Shown piece by piece: positions 8,929-19,787 of a stretch of DNA of 64,000 bases (positions within the stretch are counted from its first letter, which is position 1; every line of letters starts with the position of its first letter). Made by a program: the position numbers and the translations under genes. The notes under the pieces are model-generated. The model ran no database searches and had not been told where the DNA came from. It saw nothing but the letters and a program-made list of their open reading frames with translations. Source of the DNA: Coemansia sp. RSA 1804 (taxonomy: Eukaryota > Kickxellomycota > Kickxellomycetes > Kickxellales > Kickxellaceae); contig JANBTH010000008.1 of NCBI GenBank assembly GCA_027578815.1, forward strand, positions 18,999 through 82,998, given 5' to 3'.

Positions 8929-10287
8929 TATTTGATATTATTATGTCTTTTTTACTTGATAAATGTGTGGTTTTGCCAGATATGAAGAAAAATAAAATGT
9001 TATCAACACTAGAACAACTATAAAGTACTTCAACGCAAGACTATTGCAGCAGACAAGAAAGAATAGAACAAGATTTAGCAAATTGCTTCAATGAAGCTAA
9101 TGCAATTTCTTCAAAGTTCAGACGATATGTAGGCGCAATTTGCAGGCCAGAAGTAACACCATCCTGTGCTTGTTGGCGGTGTGGAGGTGTGCATACATGC
9201 GTGTGCTAGGCTCCTCAGCTTGGCATGCCACCGCAGCAGCAGCAACCACCCAGAATGCAAATGAGCAAGCGGGTTGGCTTTTGGCTAGAAGAAAACAAGC
9301 CGTTACATGCAATGTAATATTATCCACATGTAATTTTCTATCTTGCTCGGTGAGCCGTAACAGCCAATAAACCACTAATTATGCCGAATGGCAGGTACGG
9401 TAACAAGCGATGCCTTTTCCCTCCCTATGACTAGAAGTGTTTGTCAGATCAAGTAATAATAATATGAGCTTTTGCTGCACTGTTCGGCAGCCGCCTCCTT
9501 CGAGATGAAAATCGCAGTCACAAACCGAGCATGGTAGAAAAGTAATAGAAAATGCAAGAAATTAAAAAAATTATCGCGATCACGTGCATAGGTTACATTT
9601 TGAATTTTGAAGATATGCGAGAATAAATGTTCTGCACCAGAGATAAAAAAAGCCCAAGGAAAATGCGGCTCGGACCTCGGCGCCCGGAAGAGCGATTCTT
9701 TTTTCCATGGGTGCTGGAAGAGCCGAACTGTGCATTCACTTACCCAACTAGTCACAATCTGTGCTTCTTAACTGGGTTTCCACTCGTTGACTCGTCATCG
9801 TCAGCGCAGTGACTGTCACATGCGCGCAAAAAAAGGAAAGCAAGAGTTTTGCCCGTAACAGTGGCATGTGCAACCACATGTTATTGGCATGAGCCATAAA
9901 ACAATTCACAGCACAAGAGTAAGATAAAGAAGGTGCCTCCTGTTCTTTGATAAACCTTTAAAAACATCTTTCTGCCTTTTATAAACCGGCACTTTTTTGT
10001 TTCATTTTCCTTTCTTGCATTCCCACATTGTTGTTTCCCTTTTTATTCTCTATTCTCTTTCTTTATTTCTATCGGTTGCAGGCATTATTTTAATCTCACT
10101 TCTTGGACCGTCTCTTGTCCCATTCTTGCCTTGTTTAACGTTATTTTTCCCTTCTGTTTTTTCTTTGTACTTTTAAAAGGCTTTCTTTTATTGTTTATCT
10201 TATTCTCCACCTCCAGCCCCTGTTGTTTCTGGTCAACAAGGAATATAAACAAAGAGCAGCGAGCTAGGATAGTAGATCAGGTTGGCC
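8929..10287. other. Gene-poor interval upstream of carrier gene
   Basis: 1.36 kb without supported genes between two divergently transcribed genes. The last 300 bp before the ATG at 10288 are strongly pyrimidine-rich (10000-10240), typical of fungal promoters and 5' leaders. Confidence 0.5.
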
Positions 10288-11693
10288 ATGTCGCTCTCAA
10301 AGGACTCGCTGCCTCCGCTGGGCCATGCGATATCTGGCGCTGGGAGCTCTGCGCTTGCGCTTTTTCTGATATATCCGCTGGACACGTAAGTTGCTGCCAG
10401 TTCTGGCAAAATGAAAGTAAAAAAAACTGGGCCCCTAAGAAATGCATATCATAAAAACGCACATGCCCAGGAAAGGAAGGAGAAATGGGACTCACATGGA
10501 GATAATCAAACGATCTTTTTTTTGTCATCACCAGTTCAGTTTTCCCTTTTCATCTGAAACTCCTTGTGGTCCGGTTGCACTATATTTCCCGTCTCGGTCA
10601 TCTGCGCAGATAAAGTAGTGATCATTCGCTTCTCCTAGCCGATCTCACCTGTCGGTTTCTTCCATCAGTCATAAACGCCCACTCTTTCCTCCTTCGTAAA
10701 GGTCCTTTCATATGAAAACGGAGAAAAAGGAAAAGGTGGGAAACCCCGATCAGCAAATGTGCTAATATTCTATCTGTCCATCTCGGCTGTGCTGACAATG
10801 GCAATTGTAGGATAAAGACGCGGTTGCAGGTACAGACAAGCCCTGCCACAAGCAACAAGAGCGGCAACAAAGACAATGGCAGCAGCAAGGCGCTACAGAG
10901 CCCGATGGATGCGGTGCGCAAGATCCTGGCGAACGAGGGCATCGAGGGACTGTACGCGGGACTCGCCACTAATCTGGCAAACCAGCTGATCAACGGGTTT
11001 GTCTACTTCTACGCCTACAGCGCAGTGCGCAAGTTTGCGCTGCGCACATCGTCGCGCGATGGAAAGTCGCTGTCAACGGCCGTGGAGCTGGCTGTTGGCG
11101 CTCTTGCTGGGATGGTCAATCAGATCATCACGCTGCCGATCGGTGTTGTTGCCACTCGCCAGCAAACCGCACACCACACAGAGCGCGTTCCATGGTACCA
11201 CACGGTATCAGAGATCCTCGGCACCGAGGGTCTGGGCGGCCTGTGGGCTGGGTTCCGCCCAGCCATGCTTCTGTGCTCCAACCCGGCTATTACCTTTGGA
11301 GTCTTTGAAAAGATGAAGGGCGCGCTGCTAAGAGACAGAGACAACCAGTATTTGTCGTCGGGCGAGGCGTTCTGGGTCGGAGCTATTGCAAAGACTCTGG
11401 CAACGGTGATCACGTATCCGTACATCATGGCCAAGGTCCGGCTGCAGTGGCGGCCAAGCAAAGAGGAGCTGGCAGCGAGTGGCGATGACGTCGTCTACAA
11501 GAGCTCGGCCGACGTTCTCAAGAAGGTGCTGCGGAAGGAAGGCATCTCCGGCTGGTACCGTGGAATGCAGACCCAGATCATCAAGGCTGTGATCACTCAG
11601 GCGCTGATGCTGATGATCAAGGAGTCGTTTACACTGCAGGTCATCCGTGTCTTTGCACTGCTTCGTTCAAGACGCAGAGTCAAGACAGCATAA
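10288..11693 (+). CDS. Peroxisomal adenine nucleotide carrier (SLC25A17/ANT1 type)
   Basis: Two-exon gene: exon 1 10288-10385, donor GTAAGT at 10386, acceptor TTGTAG ending 10810, exon 2 10811-11693; 326 residues. The splice falls inside the first carrier signature: exon 1 ends at PLDT and exon 2 continues IKTRLQVQ. Three mitochondrial-carrier repeats are visible, with signatures PLDTIKTRLQ, PIGVVATRQQ and PYIMAKVRLQ and six membrane helices. The second and third signatures and the EGIEGLYAGL, EGLGGLWAGF and EGISGWYRGM segments match the PMP47/SLC25A17/ANT1 group, which exchanges ATP for AMP across the peroxisomal membrane to support fatty-acid activation and beta-oxidation. Subfamily assignment is from sequence resemblance only. 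Confidence 0.85.
10386..10810 (+). other. Intron of carrier gene
   Basis: 425 nt, GTAAGT donor and TTGTAG acceptor, with branch-like GCTAAT near 10760. Longer than the other introns found here (104-117 nt). Confidence 0.8.
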
Positions 11694-11902
11694 CGTTTAG
11701 TCAAAGCAAACCGACCCTCCACGTAATGCCAAAAAGAGGAATAGAGTTCGCAAAATTACATTATAGACTGTCGTGTTCGTTCCTTTTGTTGGTAATTCTC
11801 ATCTCCTGTGGGCGGTATAATAAATAATAACTTTGGTGCCAGAGCTGTTGATATAGACATATGAATCGAACAAGAGAGATGCAAACCATCCATCTAGCAC
11901 TG

Positions 11903-13075
11903 CTAGCGTATCTCCATGTCAAGTTCCTTTGCTAGCAGCGGCAGAATATTGCCCAATTCATCTTTCGACAGATACTCCCGATCATCAGCAACGGATCCGC
12001 TAATCCATTCGCATTCGGCACGCTGTAGTTCAGCATCAATATCTACAACGCGCAGACCAAGCACTAGACCGCCGGTGCTTCTGTCAGTCATGATAATAAA
12101 CACCGATCCAACGCCAATTCCATCGGCTGGAGGCACGCAGAAAGCGCTGCGCAAGTATATGAGGTCAACGTGGATGCTGGAACTCTGACCATCGGTCGGC
12201 AGAACTGGTTCGATTTGACCACCCAGTTTGGCTGCCACATCTTCTGCTGCACAGTAGTAGCGCCGGTTGGCGCCTAGAAAGAGGTGCATCAAGTAGACAC
12301 CAAACCTCTGGGTTATGGATACCGCGTTTCCTGTTCCTGGGCTGGTGAACGTGATTGTTATTTGGCAGTCCAGCTGTCGGAGCTGGTCGACCGATACCCG
12401 CACAGCAGACCGTGCAGTGACGCCGCTGCTGAGACTTGTTGGTTTAGAATTCTGCTCCACCGAGCACGATTTGTCTCGGTCGTGCGTGCCATTGTCCACG
12501 GGAGGCAAACTAGTGGGCTTGAGCGTCTCGAATTCCAAGAAAGGCTCCTTCCTAGCACCCTCGCCTGGGTCTTCACCACCAGAGACCAAGCTAGACACAT
12601 ATGTGCTGGCAATACGTACCCCCCGCCTGCTCTGCGCGCTATGGTCATCAATCCTGTCTTTACTCTTATACTGGGAAAACAGCAAGGTCGCTCTCATGCC
12701 TACCAGGGGAATAGGCGAGTTGTTGGTGACAAATATACGAAGCGCTGCAGAGAACCGATCACTTCCACTGTCTTCTTTTCCGTGCTCCAAAACATCTGTG
12801 TCAGGCCCGGCAAAGACGCCAGTACTGATGGCACGTTTGACCATCTCCTCCATCATGGAGTTCATCGACAGCGTCATTTGCGCGACATGCTGCACGTTCC
12901 CAACCAGCATCTGCTGCATGTTCTGGAGCGAGGCGCCGATTGCCACCGTTGAATCCGATAACGTATTTGCAAATGCATTGCTGGGGTTGTCACTCTGCTG
13001 ATTCTGCTGTTGCTGCTGCTCAGCGTGCGGGCTGCTTGGTGTGCTGTCGTTTTCGGTTGCTTTTGCGTGCTCCAT
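11903..13075 (-). CDS. Hypothetical protein, 390 aa
   Basis: I do not recognise this protein. The N-terminal 40 residues are polar with a short poly-Gln run. Residues about 40-80 form a Met/Gln-rich amphipathic helix with heptad spacing (likely coiled coil). Two predicted beta-rich segments follow (LRIFVTNNSPIPLVGM and QLDCQITITFTSPGTG), separated by a disordered Ser/Pro/Lys linker. The last 130 residues alternate strands and loops and end in an acidic helix. No signal peptide or transmembrane segment. Intronless; shares a 254-bp divergent promoter with ARL2. Confidence 0.7.
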   Translation of the reverse strand: MEHAKATENDSTPSSPHAEQQQQQNQQSDNPSNAFANTLSDSTVAIGASLQNMQQMLVGNVQHVAQMTLSMNSMMEEMVKRAISTGVFAGPDTDVLEHGKEDSGSDRFSAALRIFVTNNSPIPLVGMRATLLFSQYKSKDRIDDHSAQSRRGVRIASTYVSSLVSGGEDPGEGARKEPFLEFETLKPTSLPPVDNGTHDRDKSCSVEQNSKPTSLSSGVTARSAVRVSVDQLRQLDCQITITFTSPGTGNAVSITQRFGVYLMHLFLGANRRYYCAAEDVAAKLGGQIEPVLPTDGQSSSIHVDLIYLRSAFCVPPADGIGVGSVFIIMTDRSTGGLVLGLRVVDIDAELQRAECEWISGSVADDREYLSKDELGNILPLLAKELDMEIR

Positions 13076-13329
13076 CTGTGAAAAGCTAAATCAATCGTGT
13101 ACTTTGTGCTAATATTAGTGGGTGTTATATTTCTAAGGTAAAAAAAGCAAACAAAATGAAGCTGAAAACAAGGAAAGAGAGAAAGCAAAAATTATTGAAC
13201 TGACTTTGATCCAGTAAACAAGACCAAGCGTCTGGCTGATGATCCCTTTCTTCTCTTCTCTTGTTCCTTTTCTTGCAAACTTTATTCCATACACTTTTCA
13301 TTCTTCTTTTTTGTAAATGAGGTGGCAGA
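13076..13329. promoter_or_regulatory. Divergent promoter for ARL2 and hypothetical gene
   Basis: 254 bp between two start codons facing away from each other; it must hold both 5' leaders. Pyrimidine-rich on the ARL2 side. No specific factor site recognised. Confidence 0.5.
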
Positions 13330-13887
13330 ATGGGGCTCCAGTCGATAATTAGGAAACTTCGCGAGAAGGAAAAGGAGGTGCGGATCCTTGTTCTGGGGCT
13401 GGACAACGCAGGCAAGACAACAATAATGAAGCGAGTCAACGGAGAGCCGATCGACACAATATCGCCGACACTTGGGTTCAACATCACAACGCTGGAACTG
13501 GACGGCTACAGAGTCAACTTCTGGGACGTGGGCGGACAAAAGACGATCCGCGCGTACTGGCGGAACTACTTTGAGCAGACAGATGGAATCATCTGGGTCG
13601 TGGACTCTGCTGACCGCCAGAGGATGGATGTCTGCCGCGACGAGCTCTTCAAGCTGCTTAAACAGGACAGACTGGCTGGCGCGTCGCTCCTGGTGTTTGC
13701 GAATAAGCAGGACATCCAAGGCGCAATGTCTGAAGACGATATTCGCCAGCAGCTGGAGCTCGATCTGCTGACCACCCACCACTGGAGCATCCGTGGCTGC
13801 AGTGCAGTCACTGGCAACAACCTGCTAGATGGGATCAAGTGGATTGTCAGTGATATTGCTTCGCACATTCTGTTTTTCGCCAAATAG
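13330..13887 (+). CDS. ARL2: ARL2 small GTPase
   Basis: 185 residues, the usual ARL2 length. Starts [10 protein letters not shown], with G2 as in ARF-family proteins and an amphipathic N-terminal helix. Nucleotide-binding motifs are complete: P-loop GLDNAGKT, switch region [14 protein letters not shown] and NKQD. The phrase [24 protein letters not shown] is typical of ARL2 rather than ARF1 or ARL3. ARL2 (yeast Cin4, fission yeast Alp41) acts with tubulin cofactors D and E in alpha/beta-tubulin folding. Ends 108 bp before the convergent Zwilch gene. Confidence 0.93.
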   Translation: MGLQSIIRKLREKEKEVRILVLGLDNAGKTTIMKRVNGEPIDTISPTLGFNITTLELDGYRVNFWDVGGQKTIRAYWRNYFEQTDGIIWVVDSADRQRMDVCRDELFKLLKQDRLAGASLLVFANKQDIQGAMSEDDIRQQLELDLLTTHHWSIRGCSAVTGNNLLDGIKWIVSDIASHILFFAK

Positions 13888-13995
13888 GGTTGTGTTTTGA
13901 AATAAACATTTGTCTAGTTTACGCTGTTCTGGACGGTGCACAGCCCTCGTATACGACATAAAAGAATTAAAGTATGCTTTGCTTGCGAGACGCCG

Positions 13996-16242
13996 TTACT
14001 TCGCTTCAAAGACAACATACTCATCGCTGTCTTCGCCGTCACTTTCCACCTCATCTTCAGCCGCAAAATGCATGTCAACCAGTGCAGGCGTTTTTGTAAA
14101 GTACAGCATCTTATGTCTGGATGCCAATGGCGTGCTCCCGGTGCCACTACCGTCACCGCTTGACTGCCAGTCTGAGAATGCAACTGTAACAAAGCGCGCT
14201 GGCGGAAATCCCTCTGCAATCGATGTTGCAAACTCGTGGACATCGGTCGAGTACATTGGAAGGTACAGAGTCAATTTAAGCGGATCCGAATACGTTGCCA
14301 CAAGATCGAGATTGACCTTCCTATTCTCGGAGTCATCATCAACGTTACTTTGTTGCTGTTGTTCCTGCTGCTGCTGTTGCAAACGGTTGTCAATCGAATC
14401 GAGCTGTTTAGAGAAATGCGTTAGAACAGTGCCTACCACCTGGCGCACAAACTGCTGCGGCATGCCCGGAACAGCCTGCTGGACAAGCCACCACACCTCG
14501 AGCACGCGCAATAGGAGCCAAAGTCTCGGAACCAGACGCTCGGGCTCAATTTCAGGATCAACAAACGGCTCGACCTGCCTTGGTGTAGCCAGGTGGCCGC
14601 CAACAAGATAGAACCAAAAGTCAGCGCGCAGCTTATGCGCACCCACATGAACAAAGGCATCCAGGGGCCGTTCATCAATCCACAGATCCAACTGTCCAGC
14701 CAAACGCTCTTTCTCAGCCTCATCGTCAGCCAGTGTCTTGAGATGCGCAACCTGCAAGGCATCCCGGATGAGCTGGCCCAACGGTGTTCTGTTGTTCTGG
14801 TGTATGTATGGCTGTAGCTTCTTAGTTTCTAGTCCCTCGGCGATAGCTGCAATTATCTCTGACAAGTCATTATCGTCGTGCGCATCGTGCGACAGGTTCC
14901 ATACTCGCTCGGTAAAGTCAAGATCTTCTCGTACGGGGAATCCGGAAAGTGCACGAATGTCGTCTGTGTGGCCCAATCGTCCAAGCGCGGTGCTTCTGGG
15001 CGCATCGTAGATCGACGTGTCAATGAAATTGTCGATTTTGCTTCCAAATGCTTCACGATGCGCCTTTTCCAGAACGCCCTTTTGTGCGGCTGCCTTACTA
15101 GGGTTAGCCAGATCTGAGCGATTTCGGCTACTCTGCCACTCATGGAGTTCAAATGCATCCTCATCCTTTCCCTCAATCCACTTGGCGCTGTTGGTCCAAC
15201 TTTGGCACCATGTATCCAATCGCTTGATCTCCATCCGCAGGGCCCAGAGAGATCTGTTTGCATCCGGATCCTGTGCCAGGGGCATGCTCATTAGCTCCAG
15301 AATCCACTGTGTGGCCGGAGGCGGCAAAGGGGGTAGCTCTATATTGCAACTGCCTTCAACCATTGGCTCCGATGTCCATACGCCATGCACTGACACATAC
15401 GAGAGCAATGTAGGCTGTATTTCTGGGTTCACAAAAGCGACATGGCCACTCTCATCTGCGCTGTGCATACTGACATCGTCTCCGGAATCTGGCATAGGAG
15501 ATGATCTTGTCTGTAAGGGGGCTTCGATGGAATGTTCTGAAGAAACAGGCGTTCCTAAGAGATCGTACTCTGCCCAACATTGCATCCTAACCCTTTCAGC
15601 CTTGTCCTGTCGCAGCATCTCAACAGCCCCCAAACCACCGACCCTGTCGTTTCTGCGGATGGCAATAACGTTTGCAAAGGCGGAGGAACAAGTGGGAGGA
15701 AACACAGACAGATAGAAGCATTTGGGGGAAGCAACGGCGTCAACGTCCCTGGTAAGCACTAGCATTGGCAGCGCCAAGCTCTCCGATGCCAGTCTCTCAG
15801 CGTCACCACCAAACGAGAGCTGTGGGAGAATCTGCGCATACTGGGCGGTAAGCATCCTTGCCTTGTTCCTTTCCAAGGGCAGCAGCCTCTGGCACCCCCA
15901 ATCGTACGAATGCTTCGAGTTCCATTTCACATTGTCTTCTGCTTGCGTTGTCAGACATCGCCATGTTTCCAGGGGCTCTGCGCCACACGTGATGTTTTGA
16001 AAGTGCTGCAAGTGCAGATACTCCTTTTTTGCTGGCTCTGATAGTCCGCTGATTAGGATAAATGGTGTCGATAGTCCAATTGCACGCCGCAGCGGATGGC
16101 TGGCTGATTCGGGAACAAGCCATAGCAGTGCGCTGTTGGCAAAAACAAATGGCGTGAGGCTGGCGTCGTTGGATAGCGTTTGCTGTACTTTGGTTGTGGC
16201 GCCATCGATAAATGTCGAAAGAAGCTCCTTTGTTAGCTGCAT
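13996..16242 (-). CDS. Zwilch, RZZ kinetochore complex subunit
   Basis: 748 residues, longer than animal Zwilch (about 590) because of insertions, including a poly-Gln stretch. Similarity is recognisable over the C-terminal two thirds: IELPPLPPPAT followed by a Leu/Trp helix; then REDLDFTERVW near residue 440, matching the animal motif DLDFxExLW; LQPYIHQNNRTPLGQLI; DFWFYLVGGHLA near 545; and a terminal YFTKTPALVDMHF like the animal end motif FFTNxVxCSQVHF. Zwilch joins Rod and ZW10 in the RZZ complex that recruits dynein and Mad1-Mad2 to unattached kinetochores. Intronless; Ser/Asp-rich C-terminus. I assigned it by pattern recognition, not by a search. Confidence 0.82.
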   Translation of the reverse strand: MQLTKELLSTFIDGATTKVQQTLSNDASLTPFVFANSALLWLVPESASHPLRRAIGLSTPFILISGLSEPAKKEYLHLQHFQNITCGAEPLETWRCLTTQAEDNVKWNSKHSYDWGCQRLLPLERNKARMLTAQYAQILPQLSFGGDAERLASESLALPMLVLTRDVDAVASPKCFYLSVFPPTCSSAFANVIAIRRNDRVGGLGAVEMLRQDKAERVRMQCWAEYDLLGTPVSSEHSIEAPLQTRSSPMPDSGDDVSMHSADESGHVAFVNPEIQPTLLSYVSVHGVWTSEPMVEGSCNIELPPLPPPATQWILELMSMPLAQDPDANRSLWALRMEIKRLDTWCQSWTNSAKWIEGKDEDAFELHEWQSSRNRSDLANPSKAAAQKGVLEKAHREAFGSKIDNFIDTSIYDAPRSTALGRLGHTDDIRALSGFPVREDLDFTERVWNLSHDAHDDNDLSEIIAAIAEGLETKKLQPYIHQNNRTPLGQLIRDALQVAHLKTLADDEAEKERLAGQLDLWIDERPLDAFVHVGAHKLRADFWFYLVGGHLATPRQVEPFVDPEIEPERLVPRLWLLLRVLEVWWLVQQAVPGMPQQFVRQVVGTVLTHFSKQLDSIDNRLQQQQQEQQQQSNVDDDSENRKVNLDLVATYSDPLKLTLYLPMYSTDVHEFATSIAEGFPPARFVTVAFSDWQSSGDGSGTGSTPLASRHKMLYFTKTPALVDMHFAAEDEVESDGEDSDEYVVFEAK

Positions 16243-16415
16243 CGTATTTCCTAATATAATGTGATAATGCTATAATTTACGATGACTAGCTTCAAGTAAT
16301 GTTACATGGCAAAATAAAAAGGATTCCCTAGCAATATTGTCAAAGTGAAGGAAACACAAGTGCTGCTGCGGATTAAAAAGGAAATCGCCATGTCCATCAT
16401 TCCAACTCGACCGTG

Positions 16416-16886
16416 CTACAAGTTAGGGGACAGATCAGCAAAGCTCAGAATTTTGTCAAAACGCCAGTTAACAGAATGAATAAGACCCATCAGCGATCTG
16501 CTTTTAATGAGTATGATGGTTGTTACAGACCCAGCCGATTCAAGCAGTGTCTCTTGATGGAGCTCATCCAAGGGCAGTGATATTTAGCATTTCTCGAATC
16601 AGGTGTGATCAGCACAGTCCGCTCCGACGTTGCCCTGTCTTGTTTGCGGCTTAATGCGTCGTAGCTTCATTTCGACAAAGAACTTGCCCATTCCTTGATC
16701 TGCGCGCACTTTAAACTGCCACGTCACTACACTCGCGTGACAGTTGAAGCAGGTTGTAAAGTAGACCTCCTGACTCCGATTGGTAGAAAAGGCCAGCGTC
16801 TCCAAGGTTCGTTGCCAGCTAACATGTTGATGCAGGCGGAAGACAGCCAACCGCAGCAGTGCGGAGACATGAATGTTCGGGGATGA
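16416..16886 (-). pseudogene. Decayed coding fragment of unknown family
   Basis: One minus-strand frame reads like protein on both sides of two stop codons. The upstream part includes QEVYFTTCFNCHASVVTWQF and FFVEMKLRRIKP; then TGA (16599-16601) and TAA lie 12 nt apart; the downstream part includes DELHQETLLESAGS and HSVNWRFDKILSFADL before a terminal TAG. A possible 3' splice site (CTTCTAG) precedes the first part. It could be the last exon or exons of a gene with a short intron over the two stops, but no good GT donor is visible, so a decayed gene is more likely. I do not recognise the family. Confidence 0.35.
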
Positions 16887-17780
16887 CTAGAAGCAAGTGC
16901 GCAACATGCAGAAGACAAACATGGTTGTGTCCGATTTTCCTTGTGTCAAATTCTTCCCTTTCATATTCAGGTTTTCGGTGCGGTTTCAAGGTAAAAGCGG
17001 GGATTTGCACAAGAAGCAATGTTTATTTTTATGAATGCGTGTGTAAAAATAAAAAAATAAAAAATACAGACAATCTGTGGCGGGAAAAACCTTTTTTTTT
17101 GGTGGAAAACCTGAAATGGGAAAAGGAATCGAATAAAGGAAGCCAATGTTGTCAGTGACTTTGTGCGCATTTTGTGGACGTTCTTTCTCGCGGTACTTGC
17201 GTGTTTGCGTGTTTGCGTGTTTGTGTGTTTGTGTGCGTGCTTGCTTGCATACATGCATGAGTTTCAAACAATTGCTTAAACACTTTATTTTTTTGTTGAG
17301 CTCAATGGGAATATTTAGCCAGCATAGCGTTCTCTCTGGTCGGGTTTCTCCCCCTTTCTCTTGGCAATTTGTTGTGGAACTTTTTCTTCTTGCTCTTGCC
17401 TTAAATATCGCCAATATCCATCATTGCTTTTCTATTTCATTTTATTTCATTTCATTTTTCAGACCATACTCTCTCTGCTATCATTAATTTAATTATTGTC
17501 TTTCTGTTGATTGAACGCCTTTATTTTATTTTTTTAGACGCCTAGTATATTATAATAGTCTTGATACGGCCAGGTAGGTTGACTTTCTTAATTATAAATA
17601 GACAAACCCACGTGTAACTGCCATGTTGCAGCTGCTCTGACCCACGGAATGCGGCTGATCATATATGCTCTCTAAATGTGTGTGCTTTGGATGCCGCTAA
17701 TCTATTCTTGTCGTTTATGGATATTGTAGTGCTTTATAATTAGCATTTCACAACACTATCGACGCGCAAATCAGCCAGCC
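16887..17780. other. Intergenic, promoter region of acyl-CoA synthetase
   Basis: No supported gene. Contains an imperfect octamer repeat (17197-17250) and pyrimidine-rich tracts. The final 250 bp probably hold the promoter and leader of the gene at 17781. Confidence 0.45.
17197..17250 (+). repeat. Imperfect GTGTTTGC minisatellite
   Basis: About six tandem copies of an octamer close to GTGTTTGC, decaying into GTGTTTGT and GCTTGCTTGC at the 3' side. Confidence 0.75.
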
Positions 17781-19787
17781 ATGCAGCCGAGCTCTATTGA
17801 GGTTCCAAACTCGCCTTTTGTTGCCGGCGAAACAAAGCCAAGGATTGCGGCGACATGTCCAGATGGCGTGATGGTACGCAATAAGATAGGCGTCAACAAT
17901 ATGCACGACAACTTTCTACATGGAATGAAACAGGCCGGTGAGGACTCGCCTTGCCTTGGATACAGACCGATTGACGCAGATGGGAATGTCGGGCATTACA
18001 AGTGGTTTTCGTTCAAACAGGTCAAGGACACTGCATCTGCCATTGGATCTGGCCTGACCAAGCTTGGAATAAAGAAAAGAGACTGCATTGGGATATTCTC
18101 GCCAAACCGTATCGAGTGGTCGTATGTTGAGCATGCAACCTATATCTACAATCTCATTTCAGTGCCCATGTACGACACGCTTGGGATTGACGCTGTCAGG
18201 CATATGGCGAAGGAAACCGAGATGACTGCTGTTGCTATCGCCCCCGAGAAGCTCTCTGCGTTTGCAGAGCTCTGGAAGGACCTTCCCAACGTCAAGGTGG
18301 TAGTTCTCTTTGGCTCGTCCTTGGCAGATAGCGGAGTTGAGGCTCCTGCCGGTGCCCAAATTATCTTGCTAGACGACCTAGTTGCGCTTGGAAACAATGG
18401 TGGCTTGGCACCTGTCCCCGGGATTCCAGCCGGCCCTGAAGATCCATGCACAATATGCTACACCTCGGGAACGACCGGTGTGCCAAAGGGCGTGATTCTC
18501 ACGCATATGTGCTTGATATCGAACGTCTACAGCACCGAGATAAGGATAAAGCACGGCCATGTTCCCACCATCGACGAGAGAGATACCTTTATTTCGATTC
18601 TTCCGCTTGCACACTGCCTCGAGCGCTGCATCCATGCAATCGTGACTGGAAACGGTGCGGCTATTGGGTTTAACCAGGGCGACATCCGCAAGATTATTGA
18701 GGATATTGGCGAGCTCAAACCCACTATAATTGTCGGCGTCCCACGTATCTTTAACCGCATCAACGACCAGGTGTGGGCTCAGGTCAACGCAAAAGGCGGG
18801 CTTGCTAGCTCGCTGTTCAACTACGCTTACAACACAAAGAAAGGAAACCTTGCGCACAACATCAACCAGCACTGGCTTTGGGATAGGGTTGTCTTTAAAG
18901 CGGTTCGGCAGAAACTCGGCGGAAGACTACGTTTAGTGATTTCTGGATCTGCTCCAATTTCCGCCGATGTGCTGGATTTCCTGCGTATCTCGCTTTCTGC
19001 AACCGTCCTCGAGGGATACGGCCTGACGGAGACCACTGGCCCGTGCGGCGTATCGCTGAGCGGCAACATGAAGGCCGGAAATGTTGGCTGCACTCTGGGC
19101 AACTGCATGTACAAGCTTGTCAGCGTGCCTGATATGGGGTACACCGTCGATGACAAGCCAAACCCTCGTGGTGAGCTGTACGTCAAGGGAAACAACGTTT
19201 TCTCTGGATACTTTAAGAACCCAAGGCTCACTGCGGAGACTAAAACATCAGACGGATGGCTCATAACCGGTGATATCGGCATGTTTGATTCCCAGGGAAA
19301 CCTTGTGATTATCGACCGCAAGAAGAACATGTTCAAGCTGTCCCAAGGCGAGTATGTCACTCCAGAGCGTATTGAGATCATTTACACAAACAACGCGCTT
19401 ATTGACCAGGCGTACATCCATGGCGACTCTTTGCAAAGCCAGCTTGTAGCCATCGTCGTTCCCAATGAGGAGTTTTTGCGCAGCAGTCTTGCCGAGGTTC
19501 CCCAGCTTGCTCACTGGGCAAGCGTAGATAAAAGTTTCAAGGATATCTGCCAGAGCGAAGATGTCATCAGCCATGTTCTTGATGTTATTGGCAAGTGGGG
19601 ACGCAGCAACAGCCTCAAGGGCTTTGAGATTCCAAAGCGCATCTATCTGGAAAGCAACCCCTTCAGCGTTGAAAACAACATTCTTACGCCAACACTCAAG
19701 GTCAAGCGCCCTGTTGCCAAAGATGTGTACATCGAAACGATCAATCGTCTGTACACCGAGTTGAACGCAAAATCGCCAGCCAAGTAG
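17781..19787 (+). CDS. Long-chain acyl-CoA synthetase, paralogue 1
   Basis: 668 residues, intronless, full length for the ACSL/Faa family. All adenylate-forming motifs are canonical: P-loop YTSGTTGVPKG (about 227-237), GYGLTETTGPCG, GELYVKGN, DGWLITGDIG and the fatty-acyl signature with IDRKKNMFKLSQGEYVTPE. It converts free long-chain fatty acid, ATP and CoA to acyl-CoA for lipid synthesis or beta-oxidation. No signal peptide, and the C-terminus (SPAK) is not a classical SKL-type peroxisomal signal. Two diverged paralogues lie 3.6 and 7.3 kb downstream on the opposite strand. Confidence 0.95.
   Translation: MQPSSIEVPNSPFVAGETKPRIAATCPDGVMVRNKIGVNNMHDNFLHGMKQAGEDSPCLGYRPIDADGNVGHYKWFSFKQVKDTASAIGSGLTKLGIKKRDCIGIFSPNRIEWSYVEHATYIYNLISVPMYDTLGIDAVRHMAKETEMTAVAIAPEKLSAFAELWKDLPNVKVVVLFGSSLADSGVEAPAGAQIILLDDLVALGNNGGLAPVPGIPAGPEDPCTICYTSGTTGVPKGVILTHMCLISNVYSTEIRIKHGHVPTIDERDTFISILPLAHCLERCIHAIVTGNGAAIGFNQGDIRKIIEDIGELKPTIIVGVPRIFNRINDQVWAQVNAKGGLASSLFNYAYNTKKGNLAHNINQHWLWDRVVFKAVRQKLGGRLRLVISGSAPISADVLDFLRISLSATVLEGYGLTETTGPCGVSLSGNMKAGNVGCTLGNCMYKLVSVPDMGYTVDDKPNPRGELYVKGNNVFSGYFKNPRLTAETKTSDGWLITGDIGMFDSQGNLVIIDRKKNMFKLSQGEYVTPERIEIIYTNNALIDQAYIHGDSLQSQLVAIVVPNEEFLRSSLAEVPQLAHWASVDKSFKDICQSEDVISHVLDVIGKWGRSNSLKGFEIPKRIYLESNPFSVENNILTPTLKVKRPVAKDVYIETINRLYTELNAKSPAK

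Noticed and set aside
9118..9375. Overlapping frames on both strands upstream of the carrier gene
   Set aside because: Short, mirror-image frames without motifs.
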